A stretch of 64,000 nucleotides of DNA from Paraburkholderia bryophila (GCF_003269035.1 NZ_QLTK01000021.1:62001-126000), one strand, 5' to 3'; numbered from the stretch's first letter, positions 9,197-18,757 are shown. The notes: generated by a model from the sequence alone, not told the origin. Program-made: numbers and translations.

Positions 9197-10505
9197 AGCG
9201 TCAAAAAAAGAAACCGAAAAGGTGCTTCCCTTGTCATCTTCCTTGCAAAGGGCGAGCTTAATATCTGTCAGATTCCGTCCGTGCCGACCCTCGATGCCGC
9301 CGCACCCTGGCGTTAATGGGCGAGTAATCAAGAAGCTGGAGTTTCGCACGCAGCAGGGCGTGCGGCACCTCGGCACCTATTGAGGTTTAGCGCCGCACTG
9401 AGCTCGGCTCAGTGACGCAAGCGACTCGTGCCCGCTACACTTCCCAAGCATTGCGCGAACGTCGTCGCGCGGCAGTTTTTTCGGACGGTTGATGCTGCCT
9501 GCATGACGGAACAATCGACCGTGGCCGCAAAACGGTCACGGCAGCCTGTCGTAATCGAGGGCCTGCGCAAGATTCGCGCGACTCGCATCATCGGGAAATT
9601 ACGTGTCCTGACGTGGCAGCTTTAACCTTGCGACGATCTCGGCTCGTATGCCCGCCCCTTGTGGGTTGATTGCCAAGGACGTTCGCGAATCATACTGGTA
9701 AGCCCCTCGCGTCACAACTCGCGTGGAGCGAAGTAGACTGACCCTGGATGGCCGACGCCGCCAATGCGCAACTGGCGAGGTCAAGCGGTGCCGGCGTTTG
9801 AGCGTCGGCGGCGGGTCCGTCTGGCGAGTCGGCCAGACACTTTTACTTACCATTTTTTTGCCACGGATATCTGGAGCGGCTCAATCACCTCCGCCAGCCG
9901 GACTAGATCGCCTGACAACTTCGGCAAACACTCCAAATAACTCCATTCCCGTTATATAAAAAATCCCTCCATTCCATAACATGCATTAATTCCGCAAGTC
10001 CTGACAATTTCAATATGATTAAATATCTTTTCCCAATCTAAAATCACGAAAACATAAACCCGTTATCTAACTTGCGAAACTCATCAGTGACGCATGAATG
10101 AACATTGAATTAAAAAACACGCTCTCTGCTGGCGCGGTTCGTGTTCGGCGCTCGAACAGCCTTCGGCGCAGGTGCCCAATCGCTCGCAGCCGCAGCCGCA
10201 GCCGCAATCGAGCAAACCGAAGACAACAACGCATAGTCGCGGCGCCGAGCACGTTCGCCGCGGACCGCCCTACAGCCCCCAGAAGGCCCGCTCGCGCCGG
10301 GGATTGTCATAGTCGGCGCGAGCGAGCAAGTTCGGCTAGTGCCATCCCCCGCGCGAGTTTACCTGCGCCTCGGTCACCCGCAGAGCGCAGACTGCAAGCT
10401 AGATAAGATACAATTGCCGGTCGCCCAATCAGCCTAGGCGCTAGGTTTACGGCACGCCCTGTATTTAAGGCCTTTGTACATTTTTACCGAACATAGTCAA
10501 CGCGA
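9197..10505. other. Gene-free divergent region with an AT-rich core
   Basis: About 1.3 kb between the divergently transcribed double GT2 gene (minus) and wzm (plus). No open frame here looks like a protein. The part from about 9840 to 10120 is strikingly AT-rich for this genome (runs such as TATATAAAAAAT), whereas 9400-9800 and 10120-10400 are GC-rich. A short hexanucleotide repeat (CGCAGC-like) sits at about 10183-10210. It probably holds the promoters of both flanking transcription units. No JUMPstart/ops element (GGCGGTAGCGTG) was found. Confidence 0.6.
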
Positions 10506-11285
10506 ATGTATTTTGCTATTAACGATCTGTACGCGAGCGCGGTCCGATGGCGTCTATGGACGCTGCTTGGTTGGCTCGAAATCCGGCAGCGATATGCAAG
10601 GTCGCGAGTCGGACCTTTCTGGCTGACAATTAGCACGAGCGTTATGATTACGTCCATTGGCCTCGTGTATGGAACGCTGTTTGGCCAGAACATGCGCGAA
10701 TACCTGCCGTTTCTCGCGGTCAGTATCGTTTTCTGGACGACGTTTTCGCAAATCGTCAATGAAGGAACGGTCGCTTATATTTCCAGTGCGAATTATATCC
10801 GGCAGATCTCTACCCCACGTTCCGTATTCATCTTTCAGGTTATCTGGCGCAACACGATAATACTGGCGCACAATTTCATCCTGATCGTGATATTGCTGGT
10901 TCTCTTTGGTAGCAAAGACTATCGGACACTGCCACTATTCATTCCGGGCTTTATCCTGTTTTTGTTGAATGCCTCGTGGATGGCAATGCTCGTCGCGCTC
11001 ATTTCGGCGCGCTTCCGGGATCTGCCGCAAATTATCGCGGCAATGCTGCAGGTTGCGTTTTACGTTACGCCGATCATCTACAAGCCGACCGCGCTAAATC
11101 GTTTCAAATGGGTCGTCACGTACAACCCGCTGACCTACCTGATCAGTCTGGTCAGAGACCCGTTGACCGGCGTGTTCCCTAGCGCCATCACGTGGGGAGT
11201 GGGGCTGTCTCTCGTCATTGTCGGTTGGGCGGCTGCACTGTTTCTGACTGGGCGTTACTCGAAACGCATTCCGTATTGGGTCTGA
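10506..11285 (+). CDS. wzm: ABC-2 type polysaccharide export permease
   Basis: 259 residues, the expected size for Wzm/KpsM-type permeases. About six hydrophobic segments are visible, including VGPFWLTISTSVMITSIGLVYG, AHNFILIVILLVLFG and a C-terminal membrane helix. WLEIRQRYARSRVGPFW near the N terminus is the characteristic pre-TM1 sequence of O-antigen and teichoic acid exporters. It forms the inner-membrane channel that moves the finished undecaprenyl-linked glycan to the periplasm. The stop is two bases before the ATG of the ATPase gene, so the two subunits are co-translated. Confidence 0.93.
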   Translation: MYFAINDLYASAVRWRLWTLLGWLEIRQRYARSRVGPFWLTISTSVMITSIGLVYGTLFGQNMREYLPFLAVSIVFWTTFSQIVNEGTVAYISSANYIRQISTPRSVFIFQVIWRNTIILAHNFILIVILLVLFGSKDYRTLPLFIPGFILFLLNASWMAMLVALISARFRDLPQIIAAMLQVAFYVTPIIYKPTALNRFKWVVTYNPLTYLISLVRDPLTGVFPSAITWGVGLSLVIVGWAAALFLTGRYSKRIPYWV

Positions 11286-11287
11286 CG

Positions 11288-12037
11288 ATGGCACATATTC
11301 ATCTAAACAACGCGACCCTCGATCTGCCGATTTACGACGTACAAGGTCGCTCGCTCAAAAAGCGTCTCGCGTCGCTGCGCAACCGTGGTGCCGAAGCGGA
11401 AAAGAATTCGGACGTCGTCGTCCTGCGGGCATTGAACGATCTGACGCTTCAGATCACAACCGGCGATCGAATCGGCCTGGTCGGCCACAACGGCGCAGGC
11501 AAGTCCACGCTGCTTCGTGTTCTCGCGGGTATCTACTCACCGACCTCCGGTACGATCGAGACGCGCGGCAAAACGGTGCCCCTGCTCGATATCAGCTTGG
11601 GTATGGATGAGAACTCTACCGGCTGGCAAAACATCCGCCTGCGCGGTTTGCTACTTGGCATGAGCGACAGCGAGATCGCGAGAAAACAGGAAGAAATCGG
11701 TCACTTTTCCGAGCTCGGCGATTTTCTTAATCTGCCCATCCGAACCTACTCGACCGGTATGCGAGTACGTCTCGGTTTCGCCATTTCCACCGCTGTAGAC
11801 GCCGATATTCTGCTGCTGGATGAGGTGATGGGTGTCGGCGACGCCGCATTCAAGGACAAGGCAAACAAGCGGCTGCTCGAGCTTCACGAACGTTCCGAAA
11901 TCGTAGTGCTTGCTTTGCACGACAATGGCACGATTCGCAAGACCTGCGACAAGGCAATCTGGCTCGAAAAAGGCTCAGTCAGGGAGTTTGGTCCTGTCGA
12001 GGATGTACTGCAGGCCTACGAAGCGACCACGGCCTGA
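11288..12037 (+). CDS. wzt: ABC transporter ATPase for polysaccharide export, short form
   Basis: 249 residues from ATG 11288, placed just after wzm; upstream in-frame codons lie inside wzm. It has Walker A GHNGAGKST near residue 66, the signature region YSTGMRVRLGFA near 154 (the canonical LSGGQ is altered, as usual in this subfamily), Walker B ILLLDEVMG near 174 and the switch histidine in ALHDN near 209. The protein ends just after the nucleotide-binding domain, so the C-terminal carbohydrate-binding domain found in Wzt proteins that recognise capped O antigens is absent. It powers glycan export with Wzm. Confidence 0.93.
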   Translation: MAHIHLNNATLDLPIYDVQGRSLKKRLASLRNRGAEAEKNSDVVVLRALNDLTLQITTGDRIGLVGHNGAGKSTLLRVLAGIYSPTSGTIETRGKTVPLLDISLGMDENSTGWQNIRLRGLLLGMSDSEIARKQEEIGHFSELGDFLNLPIRTYSTGMRVRLGFAISTAVDADILLLDEVMGVGDAAFKDKANKRLLELHERSEIVVLALHDNGTIRKTCDKAIWLEKGSVREFGPVEDVLQAYEATTA

Positions 12038-12128
12038 CGAGAGGCGCGCGCGGCCGCTGGAACTGGAGGTCGCCGTGCGCCAACGGTTAAAACCTTCAGA
12101 AGTTTTATCGACCACTCGACGATCAAAA

Positions 12129-13283
12129 ATGATAAAACTGTTCAAGCGCCGAGCCCGCATTTCGAGTGACCGGCCTCCCCGTGAACAGGCAGCCGGCGTC
12201 GCGGCCGCGACCACTGAGCAGACACACGCAGTCGATCACTCCGTGTTCGGAGACAGTGCGTTCCGCAAATTCGTCAACGATCACTTCGACCGGGACGCTT
12301 ATATCGCAAGGTATCCGGACGTCAAGCGAGCTGGGACCAATCCGGTCAGGCATTGGTTGCGCTGGGGGCTCGCCGAGGGTCGCGAGATGTCGCCCAAGAT
12401 CAGCGTCGCGGTCGACTCAGCGAGAAAAGATCCGACTCAGGGTTGGCAGAATTTCACATGGAAGGGCCATCGGGTCGCCGTGCGGGTTCGTCCGGACCGG
12501 CAACGCATCCTCGATCAAATCCGTGAGCAGGCGCAGTTCGACCTCTCCATTTTATCCGCTGGGGCGATGGCTATCGGCGCACTGAAAGAGATCGAAGCCG
12601 ACGACCTGATGGCCCGCGACCAGATCAACGCCGCGGCAATCTTTGCTTCTTTAGCGGTACGCCCGCGGACGGTCATCGCGATGCCGTTCCTACGTGACGG
12701 CGGTCCCGAAAAATATGCGGCCGAGTTGATCGACTCTTTGTCCGGCGAAGATCACACACCCATCCTGATCCTTGTCACCGACGACACTCGGGCATCATCG
12801 GCCGGCTGGGAATCGCTTGACATGCTTGCGCCTCTTCGCAAGCATGAGGTCATGTTCTGGCGAGACGCGTGTGGCCCGGCCCACCACAATCCATCCGTGC
12901 TTGCACGCTTTCTGAACTCGCTTCGGCCGTCGACAATCGTGGTCAACAATAGCCGTATCGGACTAGAAACCATAGCCAGTTTTGGACGCGGGCTGTCACA
13001 ACGAGCGCAGCTCTTCTGCGTGTACTTCGACATGGGCCTAGACGGACTCGGCGCGCCTTACGGAGCCAGGTTCCCTCAGCGGACTCTGCCATTCGCTATG
13101 GCCGTGACCGACAGCGAACAGACTGCCGCCACCCTGCGCCGCATGTGGGGGGGCAGCCTTGGCGGACCCGGAATCGTTGAACTGAAGCCTAGGATGACCC
13201 TACCGGACGATCAAGCAGCCCAGCGCAACGCCGACGACGCCTACGCCGCACAGGTCCGACATATCTTTGGACGCCACATGTGA
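12129..13283 (+). CDS. Glycosyltransferase-like protein lacking the donor-binding half
   Basis: 384 residues from ATG 12129. Residues about 55-100 form the short repeat-type module seen in some glycosyltransferases and exported proteins (FDRDAYIARYPDVKRAG followed by HWLRWGLAEGREMSP). Residues about 175-370 look like the acceptor half of a GT-B enzyme: PFLRDGGPEKYAAELIDSL replaces the GGAE loop and VTDSEQTA matches the usual end of the first Rossmann domain. The second Rossmann domain with the E-x7-E region is missing, yet there is no sign of a frameshift. The stop overlaps the ATG of the next GT2 gene by one base. It may be an accessory subunit or an inactive paralogue. Confidence 0.6.
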   Translation: MIKLFKRRARISSDRPPREQAAGVAAATTEQTHAVDHSVFGDSAFRKFVNDHFDRDAYIARYPDVKRAGTNPVRHWLRWGLAEGREMSPKISVAVDSARKDPTQGWQNFTWKGHRVAVRVRPDRQRILDQIREQAQFDLSILSAGAMAIGALKEIEADDLMARDQINAAAIFASLAVRPRTVIAMPFLRDGGPEKYAAELIDSLSGEDHTPILILVTDDTRASSAGWESLDMLAPLRKHEVMFWRDACGPAHHNPSVLARFLNSLRPSTIVVNNSRIGLETIASFGRGLSQRAQLFCVYFDMGLDGLGAPYGARFPQRTLPFAMAVTDSEQTAATLRRMWGGSLGGPGIVELKPRMTLPDDQAAQRNADDAYAAQVRHIFGRHM

Positions 13284-14068
13284 TGGATATCACTGTCTCG
13301 ATTATTTTTCACAAAGAGGCGGCCTTCGCAGTCCCAGCGTTGGCGAGCATGAAGCTGCTTGTCTCAACTGCTCGCAGCGCCGGCTTGACGGTCGAAGCGC
13401 ATGCATTCCTAGACAATGCCGACAAACTGACGACGCAAATCGTCGAACAACGTGGCTTCTGGCTCGACGCTATCCAGCACGTCGCGCATGGTGACCTCGG
13501 ACTGACCCGGAACACCGGCACGCAACGGGCGTCCGGCGACTATCTGGCCTTTATCGACGGAGACGATCTTTGGGGCGCCGCATGGCTCACCGGCGCGCAC
13601 GCGCAAGCGCGGGAAGAAGCCGCGGCGACAAGATCGATCTGGCATCCGGACAGCATCTTCTACTTTTATGAGAGCGACTTCGATCGCCACTCCACCGACC
13701 GATTCGCTCGCGCCGACCCTAAATCTTATTACCTCCGCCATCGTCCGAGCGATTCCCAAGGATTCGACGCCAACGCGCTGTTCCTCGACAATCTATGGAC
13801 GGCGAACATTTTCGCGCACCGCGAGATTTACGAGCGCTTTCCATACAAGGCGCTGAACAAGGATCTTGGGCTTGGGATAGAAGATTGGAGCTGGAACATC
13901 GAGACTTATTCCGCCGGCATTGCGCATCGAACGGTTCCCGACACTGTCCACATCATTCGAGTAAAGGAGGTGGGTTCACTGGGACAATCGAATCAATCGA
14001 GCGGCTTGCTGCCCTACCTTCCCGATCAGGCGTTCCCGGCTCTTGGCACAAACAAGGGCGCTGGCTGA
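13283..14068 (+). CDS. Family 2 glycosyltransferase
   Basis: About 261 residues from ATG 13283; a GTG three bases earlier is also possible. A compact GT-A protein that begins ITVSIIFHKEAAF and carries FIDGDDLW near residue 95, the D-x-D region that binds the metal and nucleotide. Its C-terminal part lacks membrane segments. The start overlaps the stop of the truncated GT-like gene, and its stop is directly followed by the ATG of the acyltransferase, so the three genes form a translationally coupled unit. The family is clear; the sugar and linkage are unknown. Confidence 0.8.
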   Translation: MDITVSIIFHKEAAFAVPALASMKLLVSTARSAGLTVEAHAFLDNADKLTTQIVEQRGFWLDAIQHVAHGDLGLTRNTGTQRASGDYLAFIDGDDLWGAAWLTGAHAQAREEAAATRSIWHPDSIFYFYESDFDRHSTDRFARADPKSYYLRHRPSDSQGFDANALFLDNLWTANIFAHREIYERFPYKALNKDLGLGIEDWSWNIETYSAGIAHRTVPDTVHIIRVKEVGSLGQSNQSSGLLPYLPDQAFPALGTNKGAG

Positions 14069-15172
14069 ATGAGAAAAGCGTACCTGGACGGTATCCGCGG
14101 ATGGGCGGCGCTTATGGTGCTGTTCAGCCATCTGGTGCATAACTTCGCCGCACAAGCAGCACCCGCGCTCAACAAACCGGTACTTCTTTTTCCGACGGAT
14201 GGCGCGCTCGCGGTCTATTTCTTCTTTGTCGTTTCCGGCTTCGCCCTGTCGACGCGCTTCGTAAATACGGGCGCTGTCCGCGACGTGACCTCAATGGCGA
14301 TTCGCCGCTATCCCAGGCTGTTCATTCCGATCGCCGTTGCGACTGCGATGAGTTTCGTCGTTTGGCGAGCCGGTCTGATATTCAGTCATCAGGCCGCGCC
14401 ACTGGCGAATAGCGATTGGTGGCTGGGCACCTTCTACAACTTTTCGCCTAGCATCTGGGGCGCCGTCAAGTTCGCCACCTTTGACGTCTTCTTCGCCTAC
14501 AACGGTGAGACCACCTACAACTCGGCGTTCTGGACGATGCAAGTCGAATTGTTCGGATCGATGCTGGTGTTTGGTCTGATGACGGTGTTTGCACCGGCAA
14601 AACGCTGGCCGGTTTATCTGGCGAGCTTCGTGATCCTATTGTTTCTGAAAACGCCTATGCTAGCCTTCCTGCTCGGCATGTTCGCCGCTGAAATCGATCG
14701 ACTGCGCGATGCGAAAAACAAGGCGTCTCAAGCAGTGGAAAACATCGTGGGATACATAGGCATCGCCGCAGTCGTCGGATTTTCGACTTTAGGCCGCAGT
14801 TGGTATGACGATCCACGCGCACTGGCGATTGCCGCCTTTGTCTTCGTGATCGCGGTGATGCACGTCGAGCGAGCCCAGCGGTTCTTCCTCAACAGGGTGT
14901 CGCAAGCACTGGGGAAAATCTCCTTCCCGTTATATCTCACCCACATGCTCGTAATTTGCAGCCTGTCTTCCTATTTATACGTGCATTGGTTAGCTACGGG
15001 AATGAGCAGGCAAGCCGCCTCGAATCTGATGATCGCCGCAACCTTGCCCGCGGTATTTTTGCTGGCGTGGTGCTTTTATCCGATCGAATTGAAGGCTATA
15101 GCTCTATCGCGCAGCTTCTCGGATCGATTGCTGGGGCAGCATAACGAACAGGCGGCGCTCACGCGCTCATAA
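14069..15172 (+). CDS. Acyltransferase 3 family membrane protein (glycan O-acyltransferase)
   Basis: 367 residues with about ten hydrophobic segments, typical of the OafA/NodX family. The N-terminal signature DGIRGWAALMVLFSHLVHNF holds the conserved Arg and His; FFFVVSGFAL follows. These inner-membrane enzymes use cytoplasmic acyl-CoA to O-acetylate glycans, here probably O-antigen units. The ATG at 14069 follows the TGA of the GT2 gene with no gap. It is the last plus-strand gene of the unit and meets rmlD tail to tail 22 bases later. Confidence 0.88.
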   Translation: MRKAYLDGIRGWAALMVLFSHLVHNFAAQAAPALNKPVLLFPTDGALAVYFFFVVSGFALSTRFVNTGAVRDVTSMAIRRYPRLFIPIAVATAMSFVVWRAGLIFSHQAAPLANSDWWLGTFYNFSPSIWGAVKFATFDVFFAYNGETTYNSAFWTMQVELFGSMLVFGLMTVFAPAKRWPVYLASFVILLFLKTPMLAFLLGMFAAEIDRLRDAKNKASQAVENIVGYIGIAAVVGFSTLGRSWYDDPRALAIAAFVFVIAVMHVERAQRFFLNRVSQALGKISFPLYLTHMLVICSLSSYLYVHWLATGMSRQAASNLMIAATLPAVFLLAWCFYPIELKAIALSRSFSDRLLGQHNEQAALTRS

Positions 15173-15194
15173 GCGCGCAAGCAGGGTGGCCGGC

Positions 15195-16097
15195 TCAACG
15201 CGAAGCCATGCATAATCGCAGCGCATCCCGCCAGTCTGGCGCACGGACACCAAATGTGTTTTCCAGCTTGTCGTTCGACAGACGCGAGTTGGCCGGCCTC
15301 TTGGCCTGCGTCGGATACGACGAAGCCGGAATAGGATGTACCACCGGCTTCCTCCCGCCCTCCGTGAGCGCGAAAATCGCTTCGGCGAAACCGTGCCAAG
15401 ACGTCACGCCGGAAGCCGTCAAGTGATAGACCCCCGAGTTTCCCCCCCACCACTCCGCCCACGCGTCATTCTCGTGCATGATCGCCTGCGACAGCACGTT
15501 TCCGGTCAGCGTTGCAATCGTGTTCGACCAGGTCGGTGCGCCTAACTGGTCAACCACGACATTGATCTCCTCACGCGAAGCGCCCAGCCGCAGCATGGTC
15601 AGCAAAAAGTTCTTGCCGCGCGTGCCGTACACCCAACTGGTGCGAAAAATCAGATGCGCACAGCCAACCGCGGCAATCGCTTGTTCCCCTGCGAACTTGC
15701 TCTGGCCGTACACGTTCTGCGGATTTGTGGCGTCGTCTTCGACGTAGGCGACGTCTTTGGTGCCATCGAAAACGTAGTCCGTCGAATAATGAATCAGCGG
15801 TATGCCCAGTCGCGCCGCCTCCTCAGCCAATACAGCAGGTACGTCCGCGTTTAGCAGCATCGCAACGCTCACGTCTGTCTCAGCAAAATCAACCGCCGTA
15901 TAGGCAGCGGCATTGACTATGAGGTTTGGCTTCAATTCTCTCACCGCGCGGCGCACCTGATCGAGATCGCCAAGATCCAGATCGGCGCGGTCGAGCGCGG
16001 TGACTTTGCCAAGCCCTTGCAAGCTACGCATCAGTTCGAAGCCAACCTGTCCGTTAGCGCCCGTCAACAAAATGGTTCGCTGCTCACGCATTATCAT
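15195..16097 (-). CDS. rmlD: dTDP-4-dehydrorhamnose reductase
   Basis: 300 residues (two possible ATGs, 16097 and 16091). It reduces dTDP-4-dehydro-L-rhamnose to dTDP-L-rhamnose, the last step of the Rml pathway. Motifs: LLTGANGQVGFE (NAD(P)-binding), YSTDYVFDG, YGQSKFAGE with the catalytic Tyr-x3-Lys, and RTSWVYG. It is the last gene of a minus-strand rmlBACD operon, 9 bases after rmlC. Confidence 0.96.
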   Translation of the reverse strand: MIMREQRTILLTGANGQVGFELMRSLQGLGKVTALDRADLDLGDLDQVRRAVRELKPNLIVNAAAYTAVDFAETDVSVAMLLNADVPAVLAEEAARLGIPLIHYSTDYVFDGTKDVAYVEDDATNPQNVYGQSKFAGEQAIAAVGCAHLIFRTSWVYGTRGKNFLLTMLRLGASREEINVVVDQLGAPTWSNTIATLTGNVLSQAIMHENDAWAEWWGGNSGVYHLTASGVTSWHGFAEAIFALTEGGRKPVVHPIPASSYPTQAKRPANSRLSNDKLENTFGVRAPDWRDALRLCMASR

Positions 16098-16106
16098 TGC
16101 ATATCC

Positions 16107-16658
16107 TCAGGCAAAGCAGTCGGCTTCAGACAGATGCTTGCCTGCCGCATCTTTCGCCGCGAGGATTGGCTCGAAATCAATGGGCCAATTGATGCCGATC
16201 TCCGGATCGTTCCACGCGATGCTGCGCTCGTGTTCGGGGAACCAGTAGTCTGTCGTCTTGTAGAGGAATTCGGCGACCTCCGACAACACCACGAAGCCAT
16301 GCGCGAAACCTGGCGGAACCCAGACCTGCCGATGATTCTGCGCATTCAGCCTTACGCCCGCCCATTTGCCGAAATTCGGTGAGCTCCTGCGCAGGTCGAC
16401 AGCAACGTCGAACACTTCACCTTCCACCACGCGAACAAGCTTCCCCTGTGTGTGTTGAATCTGATAATGCAGCCCGCGTAGCACGCCCTTCGCGGAACGC
16501 GAGTGGTTGTCCTGCACGAACTCCACATCGGTCCCGATATGCTCGGCGAACTCACGCGCGTTGAAGCTCTCGAAGAAAAATCCACGAGCGTCGCCAAACA
16601 CCTTCGGCTCGATGATCTTGACTTCGGGGAGCAGCGTTGAGGTCACTTGGATGGCCAT
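16107..16658 (-). CDS. rmlC: dTDP-4-dehydrorhamnose 3,5-epimerase
   Basis: 183 residues from ATG 16658, the standard length. It epimerises dTDP-4-dehydro-6-deoxyglucose at C3 and C5. The cupin core is clear: FGDARGFFFESFN, LRGLHYQ with the catalytic His, and WVPPGFAHGF. The first codons overlap the end of rmlA by 16 bases, which makes translational coupling likely. Longer upstream readings of the frame lie inside rmlA and are rejected. Confidence 0.96.
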   Translation of the reverse strand: MAIQVTSTLLPEVKIIEPKVFGDARGFFFESFNAREFAEHIGTDVEFVQDNHSRSAKGVLRGLHYQIQHTQGKLVRVVEGEVFDVAVDLRRSSPNFGKWAGVRLNAQNHRQVWVPPGFAHGFVVLSEVAEFLYKTTDYWFPEHERSIAWNDPEIGINWPIDFEPILAAKDAAGKHLSEADCFA

Positions 16659-17536
16659 GTGCCTTGGTCCATAATAATGTTTTGTAGGTATTTGCCGTAG
16701 GCGTTCTTCGCAAGCGGCGCGGCGAGTGCCGACAGTTGCTCTGCGTCGATCCAACGCCGACGGTACGCGATCTCTTCCGGACATGCGACCACCAACCCCT
16801 GACGCTTTTGCAGCGTGGCAATGAAGGTCGCGGCATCAATTAGCGAATCGTGCGTGCCGGTGTCGAGCCACGCATAGCCGCGCCCCATGATCTCGACGTT
16901 GAGTTCTCCGCTCGCCAGGTAATGGGAATTGACATCGGTGATTTCGAGCTCGCCACGGGGCGATGGCTTGATGGCCGCAGCAATATCGCAAACCTGGCTG
17001 TCATAAAAGTACAGCCCGGTCACCGCGTAATTGGAACGAGCTTTGACCGGCTTCTCCTCGATCGACACCGCGCGGCATGCGTTGTCGAATTCGACAACGC
17101 CATAGCGCTCCGGATCTTGCACGTGGTAAGCAAACACGGTGGCGCCTTGATCCTTGCTATCGGCGCGTTCGAGCTGCCGCGCCAGGTCGTGGCCGTAGAA
17201 GATGTTGTCGCCGAGAATCAGCGCCGACGGATCTTGACCCACGAAATCGCGGCCAATAATGAAGGCCTGCGCGAGACCGTCCGGCGAAGGCTGAACAGCA
17301 TACTGAATGTTCATGCCCCACTGGCTGCCGTCGCTGAGCATCGCCTCGAAACGCGGCGTGTCCTGCGGTGTGGAGATGATCAGTACGTCACGTATCCCCG
17401 CTAGCATCAGCGTGGATAGCGGGTAGTAGATCATCGGTTTGTCGTAGACCGGTAGCAACTGCTTGGATACGACATGCGTGATCGGATACAAACGTGTGCC
17501 AGACCCACCCGCGAGAATAATCCCCTTGCGTCCCAT
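16643..17536 (-). CDS. rmlA: Glucose-1-phosphate thymidylyltransferase
   Basis: 297 residues. It joins glucose-1-phosphate and dTTP to give dTDP-glucose, entering the L-rhamnose route. The pyrophosphorylase signature GGSGTRLYPIT is at residues 9-19, followed by SKQLLPVYDKPMIYYP and the metal-binding LGDNIFYG near 110. It lies 10 bases downstream of rmlB in the same operon and overlaps rmlC. Confidence 0.97.
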   Translation of the reverse strand: MGRKGIILAGGSGTRLYPITHVVSKQLLPVYDKPMIYYPLSTLMLAGIRDVLIISTPQDTPRFEAMLSDGSQWGMNIQYAVQPSPDGLAQAFIIGRDFVGQDPSALILGDNIFYGHDLARQLERADSKDQGATVFAYHVQDPERYGVVEFDNACRAVSIEEKPVKARSNYAVTGLYFYDSQVCDIAAAIKPSPRGELEITDVNSHYLASGELNVEIMGRGYAWLDTGTHDSLIDAATFIATLQKRQGLVVACPEEIAYRRRWIDAEQLSALAAPLAKNAYGKYLQNIIMDQGTWPSK

Positions 17537-17546
17537 TGCTGTGCCT

Positions 17547-18608
17547 TTACGCGCGCGACGCGTAGTTGGTCTCTACCCACTTCCGGTACTCACCCGAAGC
17601 GACTTCGTCAGACCATGCCTGGTTTTCCAGATACCACTGGACCGTCTTGGCAAGACCCGTTTCAAATGTCTCCACCGGCTTCCAGCCGAGTTCGCGTTCG
17701 AGCTTGCGTGCGTCGATGGCGTAACGGCGGTCGTGGCCCGGGCGATCCTTCACGTACGCAATCTGATCACGGTACGAGCCGGACGCCTTCGGACGCAATT
17801 GGTCGAGCAGATCGCACAGTGTATGCACGACGTCTAGATTCTTCTTCTCGTTCCAGCCACCCACGTTGTACGTCTCACCCGGCATGCCGCGCGCGAGCAC
17901 TTCCCGAATCGCGCCGCAATGGTCGCCGACATAGAGCCAGTCGCGCACGTTCAGACCGTCGCCGTACACCGGCAGAGGTTTGCCGCCAAGCGCATTGGCA
18001 ATCATCAGCGGAATAAGCTTCTCGGGGAACTGGTAAGGACCGTAGTTGTTCGAGCAATTCGTGGTGAGCACCGGCAGGCCATACGTGTGATGGTAGGCAC
18101 GTACGAGATGGTCGGAACCAGCCTTGGTTGCGGAATATGGACTATTCGGCGCATAAGGCGTGGTTTCCGAGAACTGCGGATCCGTTGCAGACAACGAGCC
18201 GAAGACTTCGTCGGTCGACACGTGCAAGAAACGGAATTCGGCTTTTTCTGCATCGCCGAGCGTGTTCCAGTAGTTGCGACTCGCTTCAAGCAACGTGAAA
18301 GTACCGACCACGTTGGTCTGCACGAAATCGGCCGGACCATGAATCGATCGATCCACATGGCTTTCGGCCGCAAAGTGCAGCACCGCGCGCGGCTTATGCC
18401 TTGCGAACAGCACGTCGAGCGCGGCACGGTCGCAAATATCGACCTGCGCAAACACGTGCTGAGGATTGCCTTGTTGCGATTTGAGCGTGCCCAGATTACC
18501 GGCGTACGTCAGCTTATCGACGTTCAGCACCGCTTCGTCCGACGCGTTAAGCCAGTCGAGCACGAAATTGGCGCCGATAAAGCCGGCACCGCCCGTTACC
18601 AGGATCAT
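17547..18608 (-). CDS. rmlB: dTDP-glucose 4,6-dehydratase
   Basis: 353 residues from ATG 18608, which directly precedes ILVTGGAGFIGANFV; the frame is open further upstream but does not look like protein. It oxidises and dehydrates dTDP-glucose to dTDP-4-keto-6-deoxyglucose. Motifs: STDEVFGSL, and YSATKAGSDHLV with the catalytic Tyr-x3-Lys. It is the first gene of rmlBACD, after a 288-base gap from rmd. Confidence 0.97.
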   Translation of the reverse strand: MILVTGGAGFIGANFVLDWLNASDEAVLNVDKLTYAGNLGTLKSQQGNPQHVFAQVDICDRAALDVLFARHKPRAVLHFAAESHVDRSIHGPADFVQTNVVGTFTLLEASRNYWNTLGDAEKAEFRFLHVSTDEVFGSLSATDPQFSETTPYAPNSPYSATKAGSDHLVRAYHHTYGLPVLTTNCSNNYGPYQFPEKLIPLMIANALGGKPLPVYGDGLNVRDWLYVGDHCGAIREVLARGMPGETYNVGGWNEKKNLDVVHTLCDLLDQLRPKASGSYRDQIAYVKDRPGHDRRYAIDARKLERELGWKPVETFETGLAKTVQWYLENQAWSDEVASGEYRKWVETNYASRA

Positions 18609-18757
18609 GAGATTTCCCGTCCAGATGTTAGTGGCGGATCGCAATCTATGCGCCGATCCGCTCACCCCGCGTTGTGGTATTCGATTCTCGTCAGCGCCCG
18701 GCTTTGCCGCCTGCACAGAGGAGCAGACACTTAGACGCCGATCTTTATTAAGCCGCG

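Noticed and set aside
10110..10310. Small minus-strand frame in the wzm upstream gap
   Set aside because: Its Ala run comes from a CGCAGC-type repeat and there is no ribosome site; composition does not look like protein.
10400..10505. JUMPstart/ops element before wzm
   Set aside because: No match to GGCGGTAGCGTG was found in the gap.
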